Origin: Triparma columacea
Lineage: Eukaryota; Sar; Bolidophyceae; Parmales; Triparmaceae
Reading direction: 5' to 3'
DNA: 63,921 nucleotides
Assembly (NCBI GenBank): GCA_030267965.1
Contig: BRYA01000001.1
Span: forward strand, 65,592-129,512
Shown: in pieces, positions 23,601 through 31,919 of the stretch
How the letters are laid out: each line of letters opens with the position of its first letter
Position numbering within the stretch: position 1 is the first letter of the stretch
Position numbers and translations under genes: made by a program
The notes under the pieces: model-generated
The model's input: the letters and a program-made list of their open reading frames with translations, nothing else
What the model was told of the DNA's origin: nothing
The model's database searches: none

Positions 23601-24465
23601 ACCTCCTATACCCTCCTACACTCCTACACCCTCCTACCTTCCTACATCCTATACTCCTACACCCTCCTACACTCCTACACCCTCGCATCCGCCCTACGGA
23701 GCGCCACCCGTAACCTTGGGAGGAGGCAGAGGAGGAAGAGTCGGGAGGGGAGGAAGAGTCGGGAGCGGAGGAAGAGGCGGGAGTGGAGGAAGAGGAGAGA
23801 AGGGTGGAAGAGGCGGGAAGGGAGGAAGAGGCGTCGGCCAGAAAAACAAGCCAACCCTAAACGGATTTATCAACGAGCTAAGGGACAGGAAGCTCGTAGA
23901 CGCTGGGGTTGTTGATGCCTTGCACGCTCTACGGAACTACGGGAACCGCACCGACCACGATGATATCGCGGACCTTAGGGCCTCCGAAAAACCAAAGGTT
24001 ATCAACGCGGCATTCACGGTTGCGAACGCTATCCTTGAAAAGGTCGAGACTCTACCCAGGGATGCAATGGCGTTGCAAGACATCTTTGGAACTGGCGAAG
24101 ACGAGGCCGAGGAGACCGAAGGGGAGGGAGGGGTGGACAGCATGGAGGATGAACAGGTGCTCGCAGCGTGCTGGGGGGAAGAAGGCGACGATAGAGATGC
24201 GAACGAAGATTATCCCGCACACGAGGGAGATTATCCCGCAGACGAGGGAGAATATCCTGCAGACGAGGGAGATTATTACGCAGATGAGGGAGACGGCGAT
24301 GAAGGTTCTGGAGGGATGGTTGCCCGGGAGGAGTTGGCAATAGAGGCTCCCGGCGGCGCGAATATCGGGGAGGTCACAAGCTGTCTTCCACTGGTCGCCG
24401 AAGGACGAGTGGTAGACGGGCGTTTGAAGGCTGATGATTCTTGGATTTGTCGTGGTAGAGGATAG
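20689..24465 (+). CDS. Large mosaic protein: BspA-type LRRs, helical repeats, SAM-like, GCSAY block, RGG, HEPN-like
   Basis: A single 1258-codon frame. The ATG at 20848 (MPVRENIVVYDGI) may be the true start because paralogues here begin just before the same VYxG...F segment. Residues ~80-344 are about 12 BspA/TpLRR repeats of 23-25 residues (TSLEGLPTGVTTIGxxAF). Residues ~347-550 are four or five helical repeats (NDITAIQSAI...ARERIKEIHRT). Residues ~697-737 resemble a SAM domain (LGLTYISDCEDIVEEDL). A GKDHKH...GCSAY block is at ~795-810. Tyr/Pro/Thr repeats occupy ~934-1000 and Arg/Gly repeats ~1009-1050. Residues ~1053-1125 (VVDALHALRNYGNRTDH) resemble DUF4145/Swt1-type HEPN helices. The tail has ADEGDY repeats. 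Such a repeat mosaic is expected of a fast-evolving recognition or scaffold protein; no enzyme is evident. Confidence 0.75.
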   Translation: MKDHIAFVERLAREAVLDGGILGGEGAGGERGKQLMTRACNGSANPRTCHRFVMPVRENIVVYDGIRSFKWNKTITGFTVADGVTKIHMEAFWGCTGLTSLEGLRSTGVTEIGREAFGECTGLTSLEGLPTGVTTIGRAAFKRCTGLTSLEGLRSTGVTTIGVGAFYGCTGLTSLAGFPMGVTTIGEYAFNECRGLTSLEGLPTGVTTIGREAFLACTGLTSLEGLRSTGVTTIGREAFLACRGLTSLEGLPTGVTTIGDRAFYGCTGLTSLEGLPTGVTTIGGYAAFSRCTGLTSLEGLPTGLTEIGQYAFAECTGLTSKEGLPTGVTMIGEHAFDGCTGLRKAAKKSKIDELKRVLSDPAHTINSIKAAINVALPSLGNDDLTINVARKRIHEIHRTNVRSAANDITAIQSAINAALPTLRYRPGMKDVDIRRQRINEQFARSTGRVGIPGYVDPAIAEAKERIKEIHRTNVRSAASDITAIQSAIDVAFPTLGDNDLTITEARERIKEIHRTSVRSEANDITAIQSAIDAALPTLGKDDSAITEARTRQLSLKLQAAEAEILSIQGSFDTNDLARVLQNCHPFTKLFGPATSAKISSAHDRLIKLRVHEVLSGALSSSDLLNMEASISVANEFTPHFDSSKNLDVTQFVSEKLSIIEEQLPGLLISKIKMLCESPKPAGANLKPALALQFIEKLEELGLTYISDCEDIVEEDLAPIGKIHIRRVLPLLSTLGGKVTRKTSELRAHMLGQLGDSNPLAQGPSSIDMWKDVNPPNVSKADWYKVRDGLFECGKDHKHKKGTMGCSAYRAALALNQIQELYHVSLFVVGGQGRLLAERAVSVLLPGDVMRQMKGASSGGNLPPPPTGLDLSGDSMQHMTGTSPRGDLHPPYGAPPGTLGGGRGGLGGRGEYPIGGSQFGRRGGYGYVPGPGLSASYTSASYTPTPSYTPTLSYTPTPSYTPIPPIPPIPPIPPIPSYTPTPSYLPTSYTPTPSYTPTPSHPPYGAPPVTLGGGRGGRVGRGGRVGSGGRGGSGGRGEKGGRGGKGGRGVGQKNKPTLNGFINELRDRKLVDAGVVDALHALRNYGNRTDHDDIADLRASEKPKVINAAFTVANAILEKVETLPRDAMALQDIFGTGEDEAEETEGEGGVDSMEDEQVLAACWGEEGDDRDANEDYPAHEGDYPADEGEYPADEGDYYADEGDGDEGSGGMVAREELAIEAPGGANIGEVTSCLPLVAEGRVVDGRLKADDSWICRGRG
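20930..21720 (+). repeat. Tandem LRR-coding DNA repeats, 69-75 bp units
   Basis: About 11-12 direct repeats of 69-75 bp, each carrying a version of ACGGGCTTGACGTCGTTGGA. The third codon positions are also nearly identical between many copies, so copies have been homogenised or recently duplicated. Confidence 0.9.
23491..23690 (+). repeat. Pro/Thr/Ser/Tyr-coding minisatellite
   Basis: Short direct repeats of TCCTACACTCCTACACCC and variants (including a run of CCTATACCT) encode about 65 residues of SYTPTP-like sequence, a disordered spacer inside the LRR mosaic protein. Repeat number is likely to vary between strains. Confidence 0.9.
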
Positions 24466-24882
24466 GAGGGTGTAGAGGGCGTGCGGGGGTATTGACTGCT
24501 GTTTAACCCTAACAGGTAATTGTCTCAGTGGAACATGTCAAAGGTCGAATACAAATACGAAATGTTCAACAACGCTTTTGCTATGAAAGCATCCCACAAG
24601 CCCAACGGTGTATGATTAATACCAAGAAGGGGGGGTTGCAAGACGAAGTAAAAACCCCTAAAATCACACATCATTTAAACGCGAACGAAGTTAACTCCTT
24701 TCTAAACGTTTTACTTACCGGTATATACCAAAACTACGCGAATTGAGATAACCTTTAGAAGGACAGCAAAAGTGAGAAGCAATATTTGGGTCTCTTGCTT
24801 TTGGGTTTTGGTGTGGTGGGCGCTCAGTAAAACTGGGGGCGACTCAGTAAAAACTTGAACGATTGATTCAACAACAAAGAGT
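24466..24882. other. Intergenic, convergent LRR genes
   Basis: 417 bp between two convergent LRR genes. It holds a 26-codon ATG frame at ~24536 (MSKVEYKYEMFNNAFAM...) that I cannot assign, and a short imperfect repeat around 24820-24855 (two CTCAGTAAAA units). No RNA gene was recognised. Confidence 0.5.
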
Positions 24883-26292
24883 TTAAAGAAATTCCAGAAT
24901 TACTCTCCACAAAACTTTCGGGATCTTGTCACGTGCCTCACTTGCCTTTAGCGGTGCTTCAACTCCGTCCGTTCGTTTCCTCTTCAGACTATCCGGTTTA
25001 CTGGGTTGATTCTCCACGTGATCCCAGGTTCCCTTGAGGCACAGAAGAGCGTTGACGCGTTCGATCACAGCGACATTGCGGTGCCACCTGTAATGGAGAA
25101 GGTCTGAGACGGTCGGCATATTTTTATCAGCAGCGGCAGTGATTAGGGCGGTGCAGTTCAAGAAGCAGTTTGGACCGATAGAGACGGCAGGAGATAGAAT
25201 GAGTTTCGTCAGGGCTGAGCATCCGTTGAAGGCGTCGTTGCCAATCGTAGTCACAGAGTCAGGGATTGTTATGGCTGCGAGGGAGGAGCATCCGCAAAAG
25301 GCGCCATGGTCAATCATCGTCACTGAGCCCGGGATTGTGATGGTCGTGAGGGAGGAGCATCCGTCGAAGGCGCAATAGCCAATCGTTGTCACTCCTTCCG
25401 GGATTGTGATGGCCGTGAGGGAGGAGCATCCCCAGAAGGCGCGTTGGCTAATCGTTGTCACTCCGTCCGGGATGGTGATGGCCATGAGGGAGGAGCATTC
25501 GTAGAAGGCCATTTCACTAATCATCGTCACTCCGTCCGGGATGGTAATGTCCGTGAGGGAGGAGCATCTAGAGAAGGCGCTTCTGCCAATCGTCGTCAGT
25601 CCGTCTGGGATGGTGATGGCCGTGAGGATGGTGATGGCCGTGAGGGAGGAGCATCTGTGGAAGGCGTATTCGCCAATAGTCATCACTCCGTCCGGGATGG
25701 TGATGGCTGCGAGGGAGGAGCATTCGCCAAAGGCCAATTTGCCAATCATTGTCACTCCGTCTAGGATGGTGATGGCTGCGAGGGAGGAGCATCTGTGGAA
25801 GGCGTATTCGCCAATAGTCATCACTCCGTCCGGGATGGTGATGGCCGTGAGGGAGGAGCATCCAGAGAAGGCGTTATCGCCAATCGTCGTCACAGAGTCC
25901 GGTATTGTGATGGCTGCGAGGGAGGAGCATTCGCCGAAGGCCAATTTGCCAATCATTGTCACTCCGTCTGGGATTGTGATGGCTGTGAGGGAGGAGCATC
26001 CAGAGAAGGCGCAATCGCCTATCTTCGTCACTCCGTCTGGGATGGTGATGGCCGTGAGGGAGGAGCACCCGTTGAAGGCTAAGTCGCCAATCTCTGTCAC
26101 TCCTTGTGCAAAAGTCACTTCTGTGAGTTTACGATCGTATCTGAAGCTCTCTGTTCCGGAGTATACTGCTGTTTTGGGAAGGGGAGAGTCCCCATCATCT
26201 GGGTCGTCATAGTCACCACCATAGTCATCACCATCGTTATAACTATAGACATCACTATAGACATCACCATAAGCAAAGCCAAAATCACTCAT
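24883..26292 (-). CDS. BspA-type leucine-rich repeat protein
   Basis: A single exon of 469 residues from ATG 26292. After an acidic Tyr/Asp leader comes the conserved cap (AVYSGTESFRYDRKLTEVTF), then ~13 LRR_5/BspA repeats of 23 residues (ITIPDGVTTIGxxAFxGCSSLTA). A short helical C-terminus ends exactly in PKVLWRVILEFL. BspA-like LRRs fold as a solenoid and mediate binding; in protists and bacteria they are surface or recognition proteins. There is no signal peptide and no TM span, so this one is probably cytosolic. The closest relative in the window is the gene at 29204-30589, with the same cap and same ending. One repeat carries an inserted partial duplication (AITILTAITIPDG). Confidence 0.85.
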   Translation of the reverse strand: MSDFGFAYGDVYSDVYSYNDGDDYGGDYDDPDDGDSPLPKTAVYSGTESFRYDRKLTEVTFAQGVTEIGDLAFNGCSSLTAITIPDGVTKIGDCAFSGCSSLTAITIPDGVTMIGKLAFGECSSLAAITIPDSVTTIGDNAFSGCSSLTAITIPDGVMTIGEYAFHRCSSLAAITILDGVTMIGKLAFGECSSLAAITIPDGVMTIGEYAFHRCSSLTAITILTAITIPDGLTTIGRSAFSRCSSLTDITIPDGVTMISEMAFYECSSLMAITIPDGVTTISQRAFWGCSSLTAITIPEGVTTIGYCAFDGCSSLTTITIPGSVTMIDHGAFCGCSSLAAITIPDSVTTIGNDAFNGCSALTKLILSPAVSIGPNCFLNCTALITAAADKNMPTVSDLLHYRWHRNVAVIERVNALLCLKGTWDHVENQPSKPDSLKRKRTDGVEAPLKASEARDKIPKVLWRVILEFL

Positions 26293-26544
26293 TGTCGGGA
26301 TGGAGAGGATCTTTTATACCGTCCTTTTGGTAACCTAATCCTGGATTTATTATGCAGTCTTGTCGTTGACAGTTTAAGCCCTCAATGAATTCTGAGGTAC
26401 GGTAGAGACGAAGTAGAGGTTGTTTTTTCCCCTTTTTGATGGTAAAAAGATGTTGGTGGGTCCAAGCTGGCCGGCCATGTTCATCTCGGTCCATCCAAGA
26501 CTGCCTTTCCCACACCTCCAAAAGAAAACTCCTTTGTTCTTGCC

Positions 26545-27516
26545 ATGTCCGCCTCTGACGCTAACCTACCTCCCGTCCCACCGGCCAGCATACTGCCTGA
26601 CACTGAAGAAAATAAGGAAAAAAGCGGAATGAAGTGAGTGGCACCCTGTATAGATGCAATGACGCTGGAAGATAAAATGTTGGGAAAAGCAAGTTTTCTT
26701 GTGTTTTTGTTTGTTTTCTATTCCAGACGAAAGTCCCGAGTCGAGTGGGACTAACGAGACAGTTTTGTGATAAGTAAAATTTACACTAAAACTTTACAAA
26801 ATCTCTAAACCACTAACCCTCCCTCTTGTAGAAACCTTGGGGGAGAGAACAGGAGTTGCAAGGAAGAGGAATTGATCGACGAGGCCAAGCTAAGCAAGAG
26901 GAGGGAGGTCAATCTTCGCCTCCAGGGGAGGGCCCATCTCGGAGATGCTGTCAAGGAGTGGCTGGACAATGCTGAGGAGGCGAAGAAAAAGTACGGGCAC
27001 ATCTCAGACTGGGATGTGAGCGAGGTCACAGATTTCATAAACCTGTTCAAGGGCGCGAGGAACTTCAACGAGGATCTAAGCAGGTGGAACACGGGAAAAG
27101 TTACTGATATGGGCGGCATGTTTGATGGCGCATCCTCCTTCAACCAGCCGCTTAACAGCTGGGACACATCGAATGTCACGAATATGAGGTGTATGTTTAC
27201 CCTCGCCTCCTCTTTCAACCAGCCGCTGAACAGCTGGGACACATCGAATGTGACGGATATGAGTTACATGTTTGTGGAAGCCTCCTCTTTCGGACAGCCC
27301 TTAAACGACTGGAACACAGAGAATCTGATAGATATGACGTACATGTTCGATGGGTCTCTAATAAGGAGTAAGCCTACATGGTACATTGATAGCCATCGAC
27401 CTGACAGACATGAGAAATATCGTGATGCATCGTTATCTGATTCAGACGATAGTCAAGATTTTCTTTCTGCACCCAACCGGGAATCCGAGGGAACCGGGAT
27501 TCAGAACCCTCCCTAA
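26545..27516 (+). CDS. DUF285 (lipoprotein-type LRR) repeat protein
   Basis: Exons ~26545-26633 and 26832-27516 join in phase 2 (GTGAGT/TTGTAG), giving 257 residues. The start in exon 1 has a good context (GCCATGTCC). Residues ~85-190 are four DUF285 units with the hallmark LNSWDTSNVTDMSYMF. DUF285 repeats are BspA-family solenoids spread between bacteria and microbial eukaryotes. The last ~65 residues are charged and unlike the repeats. No signal peptide is seen. It lies between two BspA-LRR genes, so four repeat-receptor genes of two families sit within 10 kb. The stop is 96 bp from the convergent coiled-coil gene. Confidence 0.8.
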
Positions 27517-27612
27517 TTTATTTTATATAATTTCTTTCTTTCCACTCCGGTGGACAAGGTTTTCGAGAAGGTCGAGCGAGCAATTAATCAGAACGCTCAA
27601 TTGCATATAAAT

Positions 27613-29040
27613 TCACGTTGCTACCTTAACCTTTCCCGGGACCAAACTCTTCCACGTGTTGAACACCCCCTTCAGCCCCTTGGCTATCAAGTTGTACCCC
27701 GCCCCCGCGTCGCTTATCGCCTCGATCAATATCTCCAGCCCCCCCATCGTGTAAATTCCCTCCCTCGTATGCTCCAGGTACTTCTTCACCGCGGTCGAGA
27801 TCTGGCCCCCCTTCCTCTTGACAGCGGTGCCGTTCTTCACGGACGGCGACGCGCACTCGGCCTCCATCTTGGTGTGGCTGAGCTTGCCCTCCGCGGTGAG
27901 CTTCGCGGTAGTCCTGTTCACCTCGGTTGGGAAAGCGTTGTCCTTGGAGAAGTTGAATTTCAAGATGGAGAGGGCGTCGCTCAGGGTCCCCTCCTTCCGA
28001 GCCCTGTTGTAGGCCGAGCAGCCGATCTCGTTGGGGTTGCGGTGGCCCCTGTCTTTCCCTGGTGTTACCGTGGCCTTTTCGTGAGCGAGAACTTCAGTTA
28101 TGCTGCGGAAGTTCAAGCTTGATTGCTTGTTTGTGTTGGCGTGGAGAGAGGTGGGGAGCACGTTCTTTAGGACGTCCAGCTTCTCGACGAAAGTCTTCGC
28201 CTTGTTGTAGATCTTAAGGCTGGCTTCCATGAACTCGGACTTGGAAAAATGCTCGTCCGACAAATTCACCACCCGTGAGACGTCTGACAAACTGTCATAA
28301 GCACCACTGTTTAGCTTGTCGCTGGGCTGCTCGTTCAAGTTTGCCTTTGCAAAAAGATATTCAACCTCGTGCTTCGCCCCAATCTCGGCCGCTTCCTTCA
28401 TCTCGTTCAGCGCGCTCTCCTCTTTCACGCTCATCTCTTTCATCGTTTCCTCCAAATCTTGCACATCTTTCTTCATCTCACGATCCACGGTTCTCGCAAC
28501 ATCCTCCGCTTGTCTCGCCACCTTCTCAGCTTCTTTCACCACCTTCTCACTTTCTCTTGCCACCTTCTCGGCCTCCTTAACTGCCTCCTCTGCCTTTCTC
28601 GTTGCCTTCGCCGCATCCCTCGCCTTCTCCTCTGCCTCCTTTGCCTTTTCCTCAGCTTGTTTCTGTGCTCGTTCTGCCTCCTTTGCCTTTTCCTCAGCCT
28701 CCTTCGCCAGCCTCTCAGCCTCGAGTCTTTTTTCCTCCCTCTCCTTCGCCTCTTTGGCTCGCTCAGCTTCCCTTGCGGCCTTCTCTGCGGCCTCTTTTGC
28801 CCGCTCGGCATCGGCGAGGGCCTTTTCAGCGTCTCGCAAAGCCTTTTCGGCATCTTGAGCAGCCCTCTGTGCCTCCCTCACTGCTTGTTCGGCCTCTTGA
28901 ACGGCCCTTTGGGCTTCCTGTACGGCATTCTCCGCCTGTTGGAGGGAACGTTGAGCAGCCTGATGTGCAGCCTTGGCTTGCTCGAGCTCTCTTTGAGCTC
29001 TCTGTAATGCTTCTTCTGCTGCTCTCGCTTCCGAAGACTA
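27613..29040 (-). pseudogene. Ala/Glu-rich coiled-coil gene lacking a 5-prime start
   Basis: The frame is open from 29040 to the stop at 27613 (475 codons). A TAG that could be a splice acceptor precedes it at 29041-29043. I find no ATG on this strand between 29041 and the end of the LRR gene at 29204. The first in-frame ATG is at 28476, about 188 codons into the coiled coil. Residues ~1-190 are an unbroken heptad-like A/E/K/R coiled coil (AEKAxREAERAKEA). The remainder (~240 residues) is globular and includes the GKDRGHRNPNEIGCSAY block also found in the large LRR mosaic protein. Either the first exon has been lost, or the gene is 5-prime truncated with translation, if any, starting at 28476. 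The coding frame is clean, so loss would be recent. Confidence 0.6.
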
Positions 29041-29203
29041 CCAAGGTAGGTGAAAACCAACAGAAACCTGCCTTGGGTCTAGTGGTTGGCTATAACTTCG
29101 CTAAAAAAGTTTATTTAACGGCTATATATATATCCGCAAATGCGGCGATCTGATTGGTTCCAACGGGTGCCTATTTGCCTATGCCTATATCTGGATTTTA
29201 GAG

Positions 29204-30589
29204 TTACAGAAATTCCAGAATAACTCTCCACATATCCTTTGGGAGCCTCTTGCGTGTCGCAGTTACCCCGAGTGTTTGCGCTTCACCTCCGCAGTCCAGT
29301 CGCTCCCTATCTTTTTGGGTAGTAAAGAGTGCCTTGAGGCAGGTCAGAACGGCGACGCGTTCACGTATGCGGGGCCACCTAGAATGGAGGAGGTCCTCGA
29401 CAGTCATGTTTTGTTCGGCAGCGGCAGAGAGTAGGGCAGCGCAGTTTGAGAAGCAGCCTTCATAGATGGTGGCAGCGGGAGATAAACTGAGTATCGTCAG
29501 GGCTACGCAATCTCTGAAGGCGTGATCGCCAATCGTCGTCACTGAGTCCGGGATAGTGATGGCCGTGAGGGAGGAGCATCCGTAGAAGGCGTCCTTACTA
29601 ATCATCGTCACTCCGTCCGGGATTGTGATGGCTGCGAGGGAGGAGCATTCCCTGAAGGCGCACTTGCCAATCGTCGTCACTCCTTTAGGGATTGTGATGG
29701 CTGCGAGGGCAGAGCATCCGTGGAAGGCGTCATTGCCAATCTTCGTCACTCCCTCTGGGATGGTGATGGCTGCGAGGGAGGAGCATTCGTAGAAGGCGCC
29801 CCTGCCAATTGTCTTCACTCCTTCCTGGATTGTGATGGCTGCGAGGGAAGAGCATCCTCTGAAGGCGTGATCGCTAATCGTCGTCACAGAGTCCGGGATT
29901 GTGATGGCTGTGAGGGAGGAGCATACTGCGAAGGCCCAATTGCCAATCATCGTCATTCCGTCAGGGATGGTGATGGCCGTGAGGGAGGAGCATCCAGAGA
30001 AGGCATCATTGCCAATCGTCGTCACTCCTTCAGGGATTGTGATGGCTGCGAGGGCAGAGCATCCGTGGAAGGCGTCATTGCCAATCGCTGTCACTCCCTC
30101 CGGGATGGTGATGGCCGTGAGGGAGGAGCATCTTTGGAAGGCACCCTCACCAATCGTTGTCACTGAGTACGGGATTGTGATGGCCGTGAGGGAGGAGCAT
30201 CCATCGAAGGCGCCATTGCCAATTGTGGTCACTCCTTCCGGGATTGTGATGGCTACGAGGGAGGAGCATTCGTAGAAGGCATCTTTGCCAATTGTCTTCA
30301 CTCCTTCCTGGATTGTGATGGCTGCGAGGGAAGAGCATCCCCAGAAGGCGTCATTGCCAATCGATGTCACTCCGTCCGGGATTGTGATGGCTACGAGGGA
30401 GGAGCATCCGTGGAAGGCGTCATTGCCAATCGTCGTCACTCCGTCAGGGATGGTGATGGCCGCGAGGGAGGAGCATTCCAAGAAAGCGCCATAGCCAATC
30501 GACGTCACTCCCTCTGCAAAAATCACCTCTGTGAGTTCACGATCATAATGGAATCTCTCTTTGCCAGAGTATACTGCTGATTTGGGCAT
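29204..30589 (-). CDS. BspA-type leucine-rich repeat protein, paralogue
   Basis: A single exon of 461 residues from ATG 30589 (MPKSAVYSGKERFHYDRELT). It has the cap as in 24883-26292, then ~15 BspA LRRs of 23 residues, and a C-terminal helical part ending PKDMWRVILEFL. There is no signal peptide or TM span. DNA repeats of 69 bp are nearly identical over parts of the array. Both neighbours are incomplete at the end facing this gene (a coiled-coil gene without start to the left, an orphan plastocyanin exon to the right), so the gene may sit at an insertion or rearrangement site. Confidence 0.85.
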   Translation of the reverse strand: MPKSAVYSGKERFHYDRELTEVIFAEGVTSIGYGAFLECSSLAAITIPDGVTTIGNDAFHGCSSLVAITIPDGVTSIGNDAFWGCSSLAAITIQEGVKTIGKDAFYECSSLVAITIPEGVTTIGNGAFDGCSSLTAITIPYSVTTIGEGAFQRCSSLTAITIPEGVTAIGNDAFHGCSALAAITIPEGVTTIGNDAFSGCSSLTAITIPDGMTMIGNWAFAVCSSLTAITIPDSVTTISDHAFRGCSSLAAITIQEGVKTIGRGAFYECSSLAAITIPEGVTKIGNDAFHGCSALAAITIPKGVTTIGKCAFRECSSLAAITIPDGVTMISKDAFYGCSSLTAITIPDSVTTIGDHAFRDCVALTILSLSPAATIYEGCFSNCAALLSAAAEQNMTVEDLLHSRWPRIRERVAVLTCLKALFTTQKDRERLDCGGEAQTLGVTATRKRLPKDMWRVILEFL

Positions 30590-31132
30590 AATTAAGGTCC
30601 CTACTGATGGTGATTCGATGGTGATTCGATGGTGATTCGAAAGAGGGTACGCGTAAATCGCGGGTCAGGGAATATGAGTTAGAAAGGTAGCAGTTACACA
30701 TTACACACACCAGTATTTCCATGGAGCATGAACTTCCCCTCAAATACAACGATATATTTATCAATACACCAATAAATGCAATCTTTTACTCAAAATTCTA
30801 CTTGCCCACGACTATAGCTCGAGAATACGACGGACCAGGCTTCAAAACCCACCCCAAGCAAAAGATTGTTCGGATCCTTGTGCTTCCTACTTAATTACTT
30901 TATTTTACTTTTACAGAGGTTCTAAAGCCTCCTAGCAAGCTATCCGTATCAAACACTCGGGCGCTGACTCTAAATTGACGAATTTCGATGGTGAGATACA
31001 ATAAACACTTACCAGTTTAGTACCAGTCTTAACAAGACTCGGAAGAAAGCCCAGATTTTCACCCAGTATTTCCAAGCAAGTGAACACCTTTCCTTTCTTG
31101 GACGTGAAAATCTATCAGTAGCTTTCCAGTAG
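30590..31132. other. Intergenic upstream of LRR paralogue
   Basis: 543 bp, A/T-rich. An 11-bp unit GATGGTGATTC is repeated three times from 30606. I looked on the plus strand for earlier plastocyanin exons (Asn-His copper ligand region, transit peptide) and saw none. Confidence 0.5.
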
Positions 31133-31270
31133 GAGAAGATCTCCATGGAAGAGCAGCTGGGAGAGGAGGGTGACACCTTCGTCATGGCGTTTGAGACCGC
31201 GGGGGACTACGATTACTACTGTGAACCTCATAGGGGAGCGGGCATGAACGGGAAACTTGTCGTTGCGTAA
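31133..31270 (+). pseudogene. petE: Orphan last exon of plastocyanin
   Basis: Directly after an AG (31131-31132) an open frame of 45 codons runs to TAA at 31268-31270. It reads EKISMEEQLGEEGDTFVMAF and then the type-1 copper C-terminus YDYYCEPHRGAGMNGKLVVA. The spacing C-x2-H-x4-M of three of the four copper ligands and the final G-K-L-V-V strand are those of plastocyanin, the lumenal electron carrier between cytochrome b6f and photosystem I. The N-terminal half (transit peptides, first copper His, beta-strands 1-5) is not visible in the 543 bp upstream, beyond which lies the oppositely oriented LRR gene. It is therefore a relic exon, or an exon of a gene with a very large intron. The protein match is strong; the pseudogene status is inference. 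Confidence 0.75.
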
Positions 31271-31919
31271 ATAAAACGCGGGAGAACACACAGCAGAAAA
31301 CCCACAAGAGAAGAGGGCAGTAGGGAAGCAGGGAAGCACGGAAGGGGGGGGCAGTAGAGCAGGCATGGTGGGAGGAGGAAGTGCTTTTACAACTTTATCA
31401 AAAGACAAGACGGCGAAACATTATCACGCTTATAATGGTTAACAATACGACCATATACCTCGAGACCCGAACAACAACTAGATAATGAGCATTTCTCCGA
31501 AAAAAACATTACATGTTTATCTTCACGACGTCACACACCAGAATCGTCCTGTATCCCAAAAGAATTTCATCTTCAGGTGGGATTGAAATGGATGTTCCTA
31601 GAACGCTGCCCATTTCTTCGACCGTAACATCTCTTCTCATACCCCGAGTATACGTTCTTTTTCGGTTTTAATGATGGTATCAAGAAAAATACCTTGTCAT
31701 GAAATTCTTCTCTCGGAACAAGACTGAAGTTTGAACCTTTTTGGATAGATATGTGGGATAGATATCCGTCTTTATTTCCGTGAATACGAATTCGTTTTTC
31801 CTTAGAAAGTCAGAGCTACAAGAAATGACGCTAGAAAACATCTTATCACCTATAACACTCATCCTTCTGCGGTGTCAAGACTCACTCTTGCACAAACCAT
31901 CGTCACCTTTATCTCAGCT
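31271..31919. other. Intergenic, no gene seen
   Basis: 649 bp. The only sizeable frames (minus-strand 31115-31408, and plus frames from 31780) lack codon character or homology. The last part is presumably the promoter of the small gene at 31920. Confidence 0.5.

Noticed and set aside
24536..24616. 26-codon ATG frame MSKVEYKYEMFNNAF...
   Set aside because: Too short, no homology known to me, and no supporting splice sites; noted only as content of the intergenic region.
25444..26212. Long plus-strand frames opposite the LRR gene (and the like at 29720-30275)
   Set aside because: They are antisense images of the 69-bp LRR repeats; because the repeat is a multiple of three, all frames stay open. 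The coding strand has the protein-family match.
28275..29007. Long plus-strand Ser/Ala/Leu frames opposite the coiled-coil gene
   Set aside because: Antisense of heptad A/E/K codons; no start context or homology.
31115..31408. 97-codon minus-strand frame
   Set aside because: It overlaps the plastocyanin exon on the other strand, which has the clear copper-site match; codon pattern and composition are poor.
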